NCBI GenBank assembly: GCA_022495005.1
Contig: JAGYXB010000560.1
Location: forward strand, 124,001 to 188,000
Direction of reading: 5' to 3'
Length of the DNA: 64,000 nt
From: Rhyacophila brunnea
Taxonomy: Eukaryota > Arthropoda > Insecta > Trichoptera > Rhyacophilidae
Shown here: positions 50,901-60,678 of the stretch, piece by piece
Layout: each line of letters starts with the position of its first letter
Position numbering within the stretch: the stretch's first letter is position 1
The notes under the pieces: generated by a model
Seen by the model: the letters and a program-made list of their open reading frames with translations, nothing else
Told to the model about the DNA's origin: nothing
Database searches by the model: none
Program-made: the position numbers and the translations under genes

Positions 50901-53726
50901 TGAACGCATTAATAAAACCATCAGTATAATTTATATCGACATTATTATAGTAAAATATGTACGATAAAAAATTATATTGATAATCTCTGTGATCCCAAAT
51001 TTGACAAGAATTAGGCATTTCATTATTCAAAAAATGGGCAAGATTAACACATTTGAAGATAATTCTAAAGATACTGATTATAAGCTATGTTTTTGACCAT
51101 TCAAGTGTGATAAAAATCCTACGAATAATGATTGCTTTATAATAATAATTGAACTAAGAATAAGGTAGTGTTTTTTTTAAATACGCCATTTCTTTTGGCA
51201 TTCCCCAGTGGTTAAGCTACAACATACGGCCGTAGCCATAAATTGACAAATTATAATTAAAGTAGGAAGTAAAATGATGTTAACGCGCGTGTTTGAACAT
51301 GTACCGTTTAAAAAAAAACGGTTAGGAAGGCTCGTGCAATCCAGGGTTTAGGATGACATAATAAATATCTGGGCCCGACACGATCTTACGACCGCGAAAG
51401 ATTATATTAAACAGTGTGGAAAAATAAAATAAAAGAGCAATTTACATTTGACAGAAAATATATTATTGCAAAGATAAAGAATTTCAAATACACTAAATAG
51501 AAAAATACATTAAAGGGCAGCTCGATACTTAAATTTGAAATATCTTAATTAATTACACTCAGCTAAGATTTTAAAAGAAATAAAGCAACAATGTTGGATC
51601 AAATAAATAGTTTTATATACCAAATTGGAACGATCAGAGCTCCTGACGCGACGGCTTCATCGTGCTCCGTTAGGTGACGTCCATGATTACTATTGGATAG
51701 ACCCAACCGCAGACTGTTCCAGTACGACCGTGAGACCGGCAGACAAAATCAAGAAGCCCTGTTTCTTCTCTCACGCCACGTAACCTGAAGTTGCTGCCGG
51801 AAATTCCAATAGCGACATCTGTTTATTCGCCGAACGCTCTTTCAACTTGACCATCAATCATAATCGGGGTTGCCAGCGGGTTACAGTTGGTTATATTTAA
51901 AAATGAACATAACAATCTACAGAGCGATCAACACGAATTCACTTCAATTTTGTTCAGTCAGACATATTGAAATCCGTTTCACATGGCCATCAGAGCAGCA
52001 GCTGATTGGCTTATTCATTTTAGGGGGATTGGAAATTTACACACAAACTGTTTTAGGGGGTTTTGAAATTAAGCTTTATTTTTCATCATAAATTTTGACG
52101 GTTTTATGCCTTTTTTGAAACTATAACTTTGACCAACATATAATGGACAAAAACATAATATCTCTAAATATATATCTAATTCAAAATTTTATGAAAACCG
52201 TTTTAATGGGTTTTGAAACTAGGCGCTTCATATTATGTCAAGGAATTACAGGACACTAGTTCAACAAAACAATAGACGTAGCCTGTTACTAACAGCATTA
52301 TCAATCATCACCAATAATACGAGGATAGTTTGAAAAAATATTAAATCAAGTAAAACAAATAAATCATTTCAATTTTCCAATATTGTCCCGTTTTTGAGCT
52401 TCACGCTTTTAACCAACCAGCGACTTTCCAATTGTTTCATATTCATATTGAAGCAATTGCGAAGATATACAATTCGTGTGGCTGCTAACGTGAACTATGC
52501 TGAAAACTTTGAGAATTTGGAGAATGATACAAAAATAGTCAGCAGTGATTTTATTTCATGAAATGTAGAACAGCCTCATATAAACTTAATAACATTTTCA
52601 AACTACCCTTGTACTAACTAGAACTAGATAATAAATAATATAAGTAGAACTTGATTTATTATCACTCTTGTCCATCCAATTCTTAAATGCCATTAATTTT
52701 TAGTATGACCGGAATCGTGATAGTAATAATAATAATTAATAGTCCACAAAGTATTTTTTTAAATAATAATTGTTAACCCGCAATATTTCATTATTATTAA
52801 TTTCGTATTATAATGGTAGGTAGTAATTAATTAACGAAACTCGATTATCGTTGTTAATGTTATTAAATTTTTAGCTTTTATGGTGTTAACTAACTCTCGA
52901 TTCTTGGTGAAAAAATAGCCTGTGATATAAAATAATATACAAAGTATTTATTACACTTAGTTGAAAATCAGTAGCAGTTACGTCCGCTTCAGTGAAATAT
53001 CGTCAACTGATACAAAATATAAGTATAAATATTTATACAAATAAAATAATGTATTCATTTAATATATGGACAAAAAAAATTAAGAGGCATTAAAAGACTA
53101 CTGGATACTTTTTTAAAAGACGTAAATAATATCAAGAGATCAATTCAATTTATAATGGAACTAGCCAGTTTGAGCATTGTATAGAAAAGAGAAATGCAGT
53201 TCAAACACTATCAGTGATGCCAACCGTACTATAATTATAATACAATACTATAATTTTGATTCCGCAAAAAACGTAAATACTATAATTTTACGCCAAATAT
53301 ACCAAAATACTATAATTTTAAGGGATTCACGACGAAAAATGTTCGTATACTATATATTTTTTAGAAATACTATAACTTTTACCCCTTCGTACTATAATCA
53401 GCATAGAAAAAGATGGCAACACTGAGCACTATCAACATTTCTTCCAGACTAAAAAATTGTCGACTTTTAGTTTATGTGAAATTGAACACAGAATGTTTTT
53501 TTTTTATTTATCGAATACATAACCATTATTACCTATTTATATTTTCAAGGGGACTGGAGGAGTAAGGTGTAATAAGTGTAATGAACGGAAAATCAAGTGC
53601 GTAGCCAACACATCTTTTTCAGTTTGCGGTAATACGAGTACCTTCGTTCTACCATGTCCAGATGGAACATATTGTGATGCCAACCGTCCGCCGTATTGTC
53701 ACAAAGATTTTATTCCATTATGTTAA
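26532..53726 (+). CDS. Collagen gene B: membrane-anchored collagen-like protein with Cys-rich C-terminus
   Basis: Exons read by eye: 26532-26952, 28901-29040, 29848-29910, 30545-30598, 37257-37364, 37522-37635, 37829-37909, 38379-38513, 40012-40155, 41002-41217 (contains TGA), 42559-42702, 44110-44325 and terminal 53550-53726. A product skipping the TGA-bearing exon would be about 598 aa. Order: cytoplasmic tail; membrane segment about 37-51 (ILWSLCVILSFYAT); stalk; RQVR at 191-194; conserved helix to 226; interrupted Gly-X-Y; then a nine-cysteine tail. It is paralogous to gene A exon by exon through exon 7. The 144/216-nt exon pair is duplicated, and introns carry a 4.1-kb fold-back element and several hAT elements. 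Which 3' exons are spliced together cannot be decided without RNA; parts may be decaying. Confidence 0.68.
28901..29910 (+). CDS. Gene B exons 2-3: Gly-X-Y start, linker and furin-type site
   Basis: Exon 2 (28901-29040; CTATTTCAG acceptor, AGG|GTAAGC donor) reads ENGDKGKRIVPHYTKINQD and a basic linker. Exon 3 (29848-29910; TTTGCAG acceptor, AAG|GTATGA donor) reads VLRRQVRGAKKSDDELANII and ends in Lys. RQVR fits RxxR and aligns with RRIR of gene A. Confidence 0.78.
30545..30598 (+). CDS. Gene B exon 4: conserved helix
   Basis: Eighteen codons, [18 protein letters not shown], with CTGAAG acceptor and AAA|GTAAGT donor. Sixteen of the eighteen residues match gene A exon 4. The next intron (30599-37256) is 6.7 kb, enlarged by a fold-back element. 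Confidence 0.8.
31271..35380. mobile_element. 4.1-kb fold-back element with ~650-bp terminal inverted repeats
   Basis: AAGGCTGCGCGCACACGGCA starts the left arm (31271 to about 31935) and its near-perfect reverse complement ends the right arm (about 34730-35380). AGT lies outside both ends. Further inner pairs match: 33235-33330 with 34295-34370 and 34670-34715, and a direct repeat of the CCTACATTTATTTTCCCACT segment (31540 and 32058). No transposase found. It sits in the gene B exon 4-5 intron. Confidence 0.75.
36235..36960 (-). pseudogene. LINE reverse transcriptase C-terminal relic
   Basis: The minus strand of 36740-36960 reads VELVTRFKY then stop then GATVANDGGISSELEIRM, and 36235-36300 reads KVHAHISALPVLLYGFETW. 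These match the YLGS...GG...RI and VLLYG.ETW region downstream of non-LTR RT domains. Stops and an AT-rich insert separate the parts. Confidence 0.55.
37257..38513 (+). CDS. Gene B exons 5-8: interrupted Gly-X-Y block
   Basis: Exons 37257-37364 (36 codons), 37522-37635 (38), 37829-37909 (27) and 38379-38513 (45) all join in phase 0. Exon 6 begins with 13 non-collagen residues (RENDYSGYILVIK) before GERGLPGYPGLPG; this start is chosen because the later TAG acceptor would put a stop in frame. Exon 7 has GDT ERD DKP. Exon 8 has a FPSYAG break and VSGDKVNQG, where gene A has RGDKGDQG; that change makes an internal GTAAAT donor-like site. Confidence 0.72.
40012..40155 (+). CDS. Gene B exon 9: 144-nt Gly-X-Y exon with GC donor
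   Basis: Sixteen perfect triplets from GEK GNA GVT to GWT GEK, with acceptor ATTCAAG and donor AAG|GCAAGT. It is nearly repeated at 42559-42702, together with its flanking intron sequence. Confidence 0.75.
40390..40640. repeat. Partial TTAA-element copy
   Basis: From GATACTAATTATAAGCTATG to GTGTTTGAACATGT the sequence follows the inner left half of the elements at 4268 and 50629. It ends precisely where a duplicated gene B segment begins (about 40641). Confidence 0.6.
41002..41217 (+). pseudogene. Gene B 216-nt Gly-X-Y exon copy with in-frame TGA
   Basis: Seventy-two codons bounded by AATAG and CAA|GTTAGT, starting GQQGSLGVTGQPGVAGINGL. Codon 62 (41185-41187) is TGA where the other copies have TCA. 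One Gly is also replaced (DPV). Inclusion would cut the protein before the Cys-rich tail, so the exon is either skipped or marks decay. Confidence 0.65.
42559..42702 (+). CDS. Duplicated 144-nt Gly-X-Y exon, GC donor
   Basis: Sixteen triplets, GEK GNA GVT GFS GLK DDQ GIP and so on, ending GWT GEK. It matches exon 40012-40155 except for a few changes, one of which replaces a Gly (DDQ). Same acceptor and the same GCAAGT donor. Flanking intron sequence is duplicated too. Confidence 0.65.
43180..43742. mobile_element. hAT-type MITE in gene B intron
   Basis: Left end CAGTGGCGATGGGTGGAGGT is inverted at the right as ACCTCCACCCTTCGCTACGA. Flanks ATACTGAC (43172-43179) and ATCCTGAC (43743-43750) give a 7/8 target duplication. 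Related ends appear at 32015-32060 and 59966. Confidence 0.65.
44110..44325 (+). CDS. Duplicated 216-nt Gly-X-Y exon, glycine-depleted
   Basis: Seventy-two open codons with AATAG acceptor and CAT|GTTAGT donor. Glycines are lost at many triplets (NDL, RIK, NQE, VPQ, DSI, RQQ, ESH), which would disrupt a triple helix. The reading frame is intact, so it could still be spliced, but the loss of Gly suggests relaxed selection. Confidence 0.5.
44558..45281. mobile_element. hAT-type element, 724 bp, with empty site elsewhere in window
   Basis: TAGAGATG and CACCTCTA mark the ends. ATGAGTAT occurs at 44550-44557 and 45282-45289, a perfect 8-bp target duplication. The paralogous intron at the left end has a single ATGAGTAT (1632-1639) with no insert, which confirms the borders. 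Confidence 0.75.
45999..46032 (+). pseudogene. Broken copy of the Cys-rich terminal exon
   Basis: After TTTTCAAG the sequence reads GTRTLRCNKCN, clearly the start of the terminal exon found at 2380 and 53550. Homology stops after codon 11. The frame runs on into unrelated residues and then a 462-bp hAT insertion at 46128. The remaining cysteines are absent. Confidence 0.65.
46128..46589 (-). mobile_element. hAT element with transposase C-terminal frame
   Basis: Ends CAGGGGTAGTCAAC and GTTGACTACCTCTG are inverted. CCTTAGAC flanks both sides (46120-46127, 46590-46597). The minus-strand frame at 46176-46445 includes FSYLVESGFSAVNYIMTKER, the hAT dimerisation signature. At 462 bp it is an internally deleted, non-autonomous copy. 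Confidence 0.85.
46666..46812 (+). CDS. Possible proline-rich terminal exon with a PPSY motif
   Basis: After TTCTTTTCTTTTAG one frame (entering in phase 1) reads SQAVSLPDPPSYPPSLLPVY, then NPPPP, LSPPPPLPPRP and GDVASLL, then TGA. It includes a 13-C run. PPSY would fit a WW-domain ligand. No partner exon with a matching phase-1 end was identified in gene B, so assignment is open; it could be a chance frame. Confidence 0.28.
46902..49095 (-). mobile_element. hAT element, 2.2 kb, degenerate
   Basis: TAGAGACCGGATTATATGC and GCATATAATCCGGTCTTTA are inverted ends with one mismatch. TTAATAAC flanks both sides (46894-46901 and 49096-49103), a perfect 8-bp target duplication. It contains the transposase relic at 47119-47454. 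Confidence 0.85.
47119..47454 (-). pseudogene. hAT transposase C-terminal relic
   Basis: The frame reads MAMTESIQLMNKIRQM and later CPVNSVNVERSFSTYKNILS, the hAT dimerisation motif. A TGA then interrupts, after which RHNLTTEHLEQYVVDC continues in the same frame to a stop at 47119. It lies inside the 46902-49095 element and is not functional. Confidence 0.75.
49190..49263 (-). repeat. tRNA-like sequence, probably SINE-derived
   Basis: The minus strand has TGGTGCAGTGCTTAAGG as an A-box-like stretch and GGCTCGATTCC as a B box, with a 5' GGCTCTCG and a 3' GTGAGGA that do not pair as an acceptor stem. It is therefore tRNA-like rather than a likely working tRNA gene. Confidence 0.45.
49264..50624. 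other. AT-rich gene B intron segment
   Basis: ACCGGTTTCGTCTGCCTCAG at 50339 recurs at 14004 (with C for T), marking a small interspersed repeat. No coding frame is supported. Confidence 0.4.
50629..51330. mobile_element. TTAA-target element, left half
   Basis: TTAA (50625-50628) precedes GGGGGGACATGCTCAGCG. The sequence follows the copy at 24274 up to the central palindrome ACCGTTTAAAAAAAAACGGT and then stops. No right arm. Confidence 0.65.
51331..53203. other. Gene B intron segment with a GC-richer island
   Basis: The part 51640-51880 is more GC-rich than its surroundings and may be a transposon piece, but I recognise no protein in six frames. The rest is AT-rich. Confidence 0.35.
53212..53424. 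mobile_element. Short hAT-type MITE with ACTATAATTTT repeats
   Basis: Ends CAGTGATGCCAACC and GATGGCAACACTG are inverted. Flanks AACACTAT and AGCACTAT match at 7 of 8 bases. The inside repeats ACTATAATTTT-like words at least five times. It sits 125 bp upstream of the gene B terminal exon. Confidence 0.7.
53550..53726 (+). CDS. Gene B terminal exon: Cys-rich C-terminal domain
   Basis: Fifty-eight codons and TAA after TATTTTCAAG. It reads GTGGVRCNKCNERKIKC, then ANTSFSVC, LPCPDGTYC, YCHKDFIPLC. The pattern C-x2-C-x6-C-x8-C-x9-C-P-x-G-x-x-C resembles the compact chitin-binding/peritrophin-like modules of insects; this is a pattern-level match only. It has the same length class and ending (CHKD.IPLC) as 2380-2553. 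Confidence 0.75.
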   Translation, partial: GTGGVRCNKCNERKIKCVANTSFSVCGNTSTFVLPCPDGTYCDANRPPYCHKDFIPLC

Positions 53727-56700
53727 TATACCGTTATTTTATTTCAGTGACGTAATAAGGAGTGCCATAAATGGACCACTATTCATGACAATTTAAATTA
53801 ATTGAAATATTAGTCATATTTGTCGCATCTTAAACATCTTGAGGGCTATTCTTAATAGTTAACAATTTGTTTCTGTCATTTTTATTGTTTTAAAATAACA
53901 CGAATATGACTCAAAGCATTTCCATAAACAAGGCGGTAATCCGCAATAATTTTTAATACACGGTACTGCATCTTACTTGGTTCCAAATTCATCTAATTAG
54001 AACCAAGTAATACGTTAACTGTGCTATTAAACTACATTAATTGACAGCTCGATGTTAACGTGGCCATGGCCGGCAGTGTTAAAATCATCAATAATTAACT
54101 GCTTGAATAACCCTAAATGTTTTTTTCGCTGTTTATCATTCATTTCCCAAAGATTTTACCTCGTTTTTATTAGCTCGTTTTCTTGTTTGTCCAGTACAGA
54201 TTTTTTTGTGTGTCCAGTACATTTTTTTCTTGTTTGTCCAAGATTTGTATTGGACGATTGAATATTTTTAACTAACTTCCCGACTAGCTATACATTTGAA
54301 ACTTTCAGAATATATCAGAACACGACGACAATGCATTCTTTTAATACTTTTAGCCATTTTAAAGCAGAATTGAATTAATTTTCAGTTAATTCTGTTTTGT
54401 ATGGAAAGTTATTATTGTCGGTTGCGAAGGGGGTCCTAGCAACTAAAATGTATACGTGCGTTACTATGGAAATCAATATGAAATGTGAAAATGATATTTC
54501 AATATTCTATATTTATTCAGTATTTCTATCAACTACAATAAAAAGTTTTTATTAATACATAGAATTGTCAAGTTTATATGATTCAACAGAAAATTTAAAA
54601 ACGTGGTATATAAAAATTTCTTTTTATATTGTAATTATTGATATTAATGTTATGAAGACACCTGATTTTTTGATAATTTACAATTTCAACTGTATTAATT
54701 AATAAATATGTATCTGAAAACATTAAAAAGATTTTTTTTTATTTCAAGTTAAAGATAAACTTACAAAATTTAAAAAAAATGATGTATACTTAATGTGAAT
54801 TTGTCATAGGACCCCCCCCTATCTTATTATTACATTATATTTTATGGTCATGTTTATTATTAAAATTTAGTTTATTAAGTTTTATATGCCTAACCCAAGT
54901 GATTTTTGACTAATTCATAGTTTTAATATTTTTTGTACTATTTATTTTAAAAACATCGATTATTATAAAAATATAAATGTGTATAATTTGAAAGGTAGCA
55001 AGTAAAAAAAGAGATTTTTTATAAATTCGTAGTTTTACAGGTTTCTATATTTTTTTTAAAAAACATAGATTTTTGACGATTCTTGTGAACATACTTTCTA
55101 TTTATTTTAGCCGCTACTAAAACACCTTCAGAGTAAGTTCATTTTTACACAAATCAGAGAACAGGGATGACTCTTTGCCATATATTGAGAACTATTATAC
55201 ATCACTTATCTACCTTCTACCATTTTAATTGATTTTGAGAATTCATTCAAAATATATATCTAATATTATAAATATAACGTCTGTAAGAGTATAGAGACAT
55301 AGGTAACTGATGGTGGATAATTTAAAAAAAAAGAAGAGAATAATTAATACTATTTACAAAGTTGAAATAAATAAACTTTTATGATTCACATCTGTATCAG
55401 TTTGTTTTAATTATGGTTATTTTCTTTGAAAAAATCGAGAAAATATAATGAATTAGAACCTTAATATATTATTATAAATAACCATATTGACACATCTTTA
55501 TTTTTGAGGATGCTGTGATATTGAAGTAATTATGTGCATCATGGCCCCCACATCCTGAAGAGATCCCCCAGACTAGGGTCTTTGGCGGACCCCCTTACCT
55601 ATCCTTAAGGATAAAGGCAGTGTGACTCTCTACAATAGTAAATTTGTCAAAATGGCGAACGAAGTAAAAGTAATGTTTATTTTTAGCGATTTTTGGAGTT
55701 ATGGAGTTGTCTAGAATCTACACACAATTTAAAATTGCATCGCACAACATGTCTTAACATAATATTAATATTATTGAAGTAAAATAGTGCCGCAGGCGAC
55801 GCCTTTTTTTTATTATAGAAATTTTGTGACATGTATTTATCTCACTTATCTGGTCGACTCGGCACGCCGGGTACCCAGGCTAGAGCCCTTTTAGCCTCCC
55901 TTTGTGGGGCCATAATGAGCGTAATGTTTAAAGTTTCTATAGCTGAGTATTATATATAATATGTATTGATCAACAAAATGCAGCATTGTCTTTCAATGCC
56001 ATTGGTAAGGCTTTTATTTATACATACAGTGGCGTACAGTAGGGATAGGCAGGCCATGTGTTGCTTAGGGGCGGCATATTATAAACGGCGGCGGAACCAA
56101 TACGAATATTACAACTTTTAATAGCAGTGGTGGGTTTCCATGAAGCAGACAGAAAGTGCTGACATCTTAGTTAAAACAATAATGGATGCATAAAAAATAA
56201 ATAAATCTGAAAGCCTATCCTATTTTTGTAGTGTGTATGGCAGTTTTCGCACAAGTATTTTTTTAACGATTTTGTGTGACCGTACCGAAAATCGGAATTC
56301 GATTTAAATAAAAAGGATTTGAAGTTATATTATACTTTTTTAGAAATAAGTAAGGAAGTATCTTTTTTAAAATAAGTATTTAAGTATGCACGCACTCGTC
56401 TTTTTAGACTTTATTAGAATGAACTTTATAAAAAAGGATATGGTGAACAAAACTATAAAATAAAATTATTTTTATAATTATTATAAATTTATCTTTATGA
56501 TTTCTTCTAAAAATACGCACTGATTAATCGAAATATTTGAAAATATATTTTTAATCAATTTTCTGAAATTGCATGCTTAGTATTTTTCTACCAGGTGCCT
56601 CTACTAATACGAAAAAAACAGCATCCTGGGGTTGAGATTCTGAACTTCGGAAAGTGATTCCTACAGGAAATAAAAAATTAGGAATCCAATCGCTTGTCAA

Positions 56701-57158
56701 CTCAAAACATCTAAAGTACCCAACCTAACTGTGCTATAAAATCACATAACAGTGTGATTTGAATGTGGCATCTAGGTATAGGTAGAAAAAGCTTATGAAT
56801 ACAACAATATTATTATTCGAAACAATAACAAGTTAAATTGTTAGTAATAAAATTCATAGATGTCAGTGTATACGTACATACAACCTGCAACCTAGGTAAT
56901 TAGTGGTACTGTTTTCAGTAAAAACTGCAATGAAATTTTAATTTAAATTTTGTAACCGGCTTCTACCCACCAGAAGCCCACCTAGACGCAATCTGCCAAT
57001 GGAATATGGGCTTTAATAGCGGTGATACCACGGGTAAGAATATATAATTTAAAATATTTGATTATTACAGTGAATGTGCCAATAAATAACTTATAAGTAA
57101 TGGTATCTTTTATGTATTTAGGTGTTTTGTTCCTCGCGGGCCGCGTATAACATCTACA
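53727..57158. other. Intergenic DNA after gene B
   Basis: Holds the repeat shared with 63232-63540 (54660-54920) and the repeat at 55540-56100. No gene seen. Confidence 0.45.
55540..56100. repeat. Interspersed repeat, second copy
   Basis: Matches 22880-23670 in order for the TTTGGCGGAC, AAAGGCAGT, GAAGTAAAATAGT and TCTCACTTA-TGGTCGAC blocks. The family is not recognised. Confidence 0.5.
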
Positions 57159-57783
57159 CAAAAAGACCTTCTCGTACAATTTATGTACGAGAACAAAAAC
57201 CTTGCCCTCGCGACATTTTATGGTCCTCTCGGGGTATCGGAGCATGTATCCCGGCGATTAGCCAATATAGGCCCACCAAATTATGTTGAAAAGTGGAAAG
57301 CTGTAATTGTAAATACTTAATAATAATAACCTAAAGTTAATGTCTTAGCACTTATTAATGTTTACTAGGTATTGTTAATCTTGATACGTTTTATTATTGT
57401 GATTTCCCAGGTATGGAAGGAGATGAAGCAAAAGGCACGGAAGAAAAATGCCGACCATTAAATGCAACGGGCAACCGCGCTGTGGATGTCATTGATTTAT
57501 TTCTATTGCAGCCCGTAACACACCAACACGTGAGGAGGTTGTCGCACGTCACTCGGTGCCAAGCTTCGAGGGCATACCTAGAGGTAATAGTTAAATATTG
57601 TTTGTGTATAGTAATATATATTAGAATTTATTTCCAGCCAGCAATATTAAATATTATCCATCTATTTGTATTGCAGTCTATGATAATCACTCGGCCGGTG
57701 AACATCTGACCCGGCAGAGAATAGAGACGCCTTTACGGCCCAAGAAAGACATTCGACATAAAACAAAAATCATTCAAAATTAG
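57159..57783 (+). pseudogene. Myb/SANT-like DNA-binding protein relic (MSANTD/NAIF1-type)
   Basis: A first block (57159-57302) reads QKDLLVQFMYENKNLALATF and ends NYVEKWKA before GTAATT. A second (57411 on) begins VWKEMKQKARKKNADH, joins it in phase, and hits TAA at 57459. Later parts read TPTREEVVARHSVPSFEGIP and, after a GT-AG-bounded gap, YDNHSAGEHLTRQRIETPL to a TAG at 57781. The order W-K....W.. .K.K.R matches the Myb/SANT-like domain of insect zeste/NAIF1-type proteins, which also occur as the second protein of PIF/Harbinger elements. Stop and frame change mark it as a pseudogene unless there are sequence errors. Confidence 0.5.
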
Positions 57784-60339
57784 ACAGGTTCCACACAAAA
57801 AAACAGTCAACAGAACAGTCAGAACATCTTCGGTTTAGGGTTTTTTTTGTATTTCGGCACATATAAAATGAAATGTGATAAAAAATGTGAAAATTTGTAT
57901 TACAGCAGCGAGATATAGGCCATCATTGATGCCGGCCGTTTTTCCCAAACTGAAAATAGCATTCATCTAGACTAGGTCATCATGACTGATTGACTGCATA
58001 CACTAATATAATATTATGTATGCAGTATGTAAACAAACAATATTTCTTTAGTAAGTAAGTAGTACATACGCCTGCCATATCTATACTTAATACATGTGGC
58101 CCTCGACTTTCACACGTAATTAGTTCCTCAGAAAGTGTACATTAAAATATTATTTATTTATCAATGGGTGTAATAAATTTAACGCTTGTTTTCTTTAGAA
58201 ACTTGTTATATATATATAAATAGTCAAATACCACCCTTTTACGAATTTGAGAAAGTGGCAGGGAACAGAGGAGAGAGTAGCAACTGCGTGGTAGAGCACA
58301 GTTTTTGCATTATCAACAAGAATGTACTTTGTAAGAAATGTACGAAATAACGAATTATTTTAAAGTCGAGAGCCACCCTTACTACGATATCAAAAGAGAG
58401 TATTGTATCAGACATAGACTATAGATACATCTAGACGCCACCCGTTGCATTGCTAAATGAAGCCGCGTGCCGTGCGTTTGGTTTGTGGCCAAATGTTCGA
58501 GACCATAGACCATTTCGCTAGTGCTCGCACTAGACTCTCAGAATTAAAATATAATTTTCTAATTTTTACGTCATATAGTATTTTTAAGCGGTCAAAATGC
58601 AACCATTAGGTAAAAATATCCATAATTTAAGTTATTTTAAAGAAACACTAGGTCACTGATATTAAAATATATAATAATATACAAATAAATTATCACGAAC
58701 ATGTATCAGCTTACCTATGAAACGTAATACCATCTTCTTGCTTATCAGTACGGCTACCATATTTTAATACAACACACAGAACCATCTTTTCTACTTAATT
58801 AACTAAAAATATTTACCACTGACTTTATGTTTAACACAAAAATAGCAATTTTAGCAACACGGTTATAGATGCTTAGTTATGCAATAAGCTAAGATCTGCC
58901 GGCTACATCGTAGCAAACCATCTCCCAGATCTGTAATCCTTTTATCTTACTCTTGTGCGTGTCGCAGAGATTATAACGGTACCGAATACTTTCTCACTCG
59001 CACTTATGCATCGTTTTTGTTCAGGCCTTGGTATCAGAAGAAATTATGTATATGGTGTGTTGTAAAAAAAATAATCCAAGTATAAAAGCATTACTAACAA
59101 TTTTTATTAATGTTAATATAATACAATATAATTATTATAAACGTATAAAATAGAATAAGTACATAATAGTATGTGCATTATGATAAATTTGGCATATTTC
59201 AGTCAATTGTCGATAATATATTGGGTAAAAGGTTAGTTATTTATTATGCCGCATTTATTTAATTAATTATTGGCACAAAAATATGTGTTGACAATTCTCC
59301 GTTGAGCAGAATATGCCTGCCTTATCCTATTGGCATTCCAAGTGGCAGTATATACAAATTCAGATGAGACAGGGTCATCTACAAGTTAGATTCGGTATCC
59401 TGAAAAAAAAGAGATTTGTTAGACAATACATGGCATACTCAATCCAATGTCACATCTCTTTAAGTACCTACTGTTTTTATTTACTTGAAACTTAAATTAC
59501 CTAAATTGTTGTATCATGTTGTGCAGAATACAACATGCATATATTTTTTTTATTTTAGTTGCTTTTTGTTCGCTCGTAGGCATCTAAATTTTGTTTTAAG
59601 TACACCGTTGAGTCTCTTTACCACATTCAATGAATAGTGAGCATCTCAACCGCATAACCTAATTTGCCTGAAATGTTTTTAGATCAATCAATACGAAGAA
59701 AACCAAAAGGCAACAAGAGAATAACGAAGATGACCGAGAGAGCAGACGAAAGCGGCGACCGACGTTCGTCAGCTGAATGCAGAACTAAGATTTCAATGAT
59801 CACAATCTGTTTTTTGAATATGTTTTCGATTAAATAAATTGGAAACGTTATACATTGTTGTTTCATTAAATACCCACTCATAACTATGCAAAATTTTGAT
59901 TCCTTTAATGTATACGGAATACGGGTAAATGTAAAACCAAACGAAAATGTTTGTTACTGGCAGTGCCAGTGGCGAAGGGTGGAGGTAGGCTTTTAAGATC
60001 CGCCATAAATAGTGCACACTAAACATTAAGTTAAAACTCTTTCGTTACGCAATCGTTCCATTTCCATTTTGACCATTGATTCGTTTAATAATAAATGTCA
60101 TGTTATTGAGTTCGAATGTTAATGAATTTTTTGTTTTAGTTATTTGTAATGAAGGTATCAAACAATAGTAAAATTCTCTCTATGCACATTCATCGCTAAT
60201 TAATACCTATAGTAATAATAACAATAATAGACAATTTTAATACTACATACTGTCGATGAATAATTATTTTAATCAATTTTATAGGCAACAATAACGAGCT
60301 CGACGCGTTCGCTACCAGTCGGATTTGAATAAAAATGGC
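57784..60339. other. Intergenic DNA between relics
   Basis: Contains a repeat piece at 58970-59035 and a hAT-type MITE end (CAGTGGCGAAGGGTGGAGGT) at 59966. No supported gene. Confidence 0.45.
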
Positions 60340-60355
60340 GGCCCTGAAAAGGGCC
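60340..60355 (-). terminator. Replication-dependent histone mRNA 3' stem-loop
   Basis: The minus strand reads ACAAAAGGCCCTTTTCAGGG followed by CCGCCA: a 6-bp GGCCCT/AGGGCC stem with a TTTC loop and the AAAA/CC flanks of the SLBP-binding histone stem-loop. It lies 56 bases after the H2A stop codon, the expected range. Confidence 0.88.
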
Positions 60356-60411
60356 TTTTGTACGACGATAGATGGATTATTGCATGTAATCATAGAAGAT
60401 ACGATTTTTTT

Positions 60412-60678
<267 letters not shown>

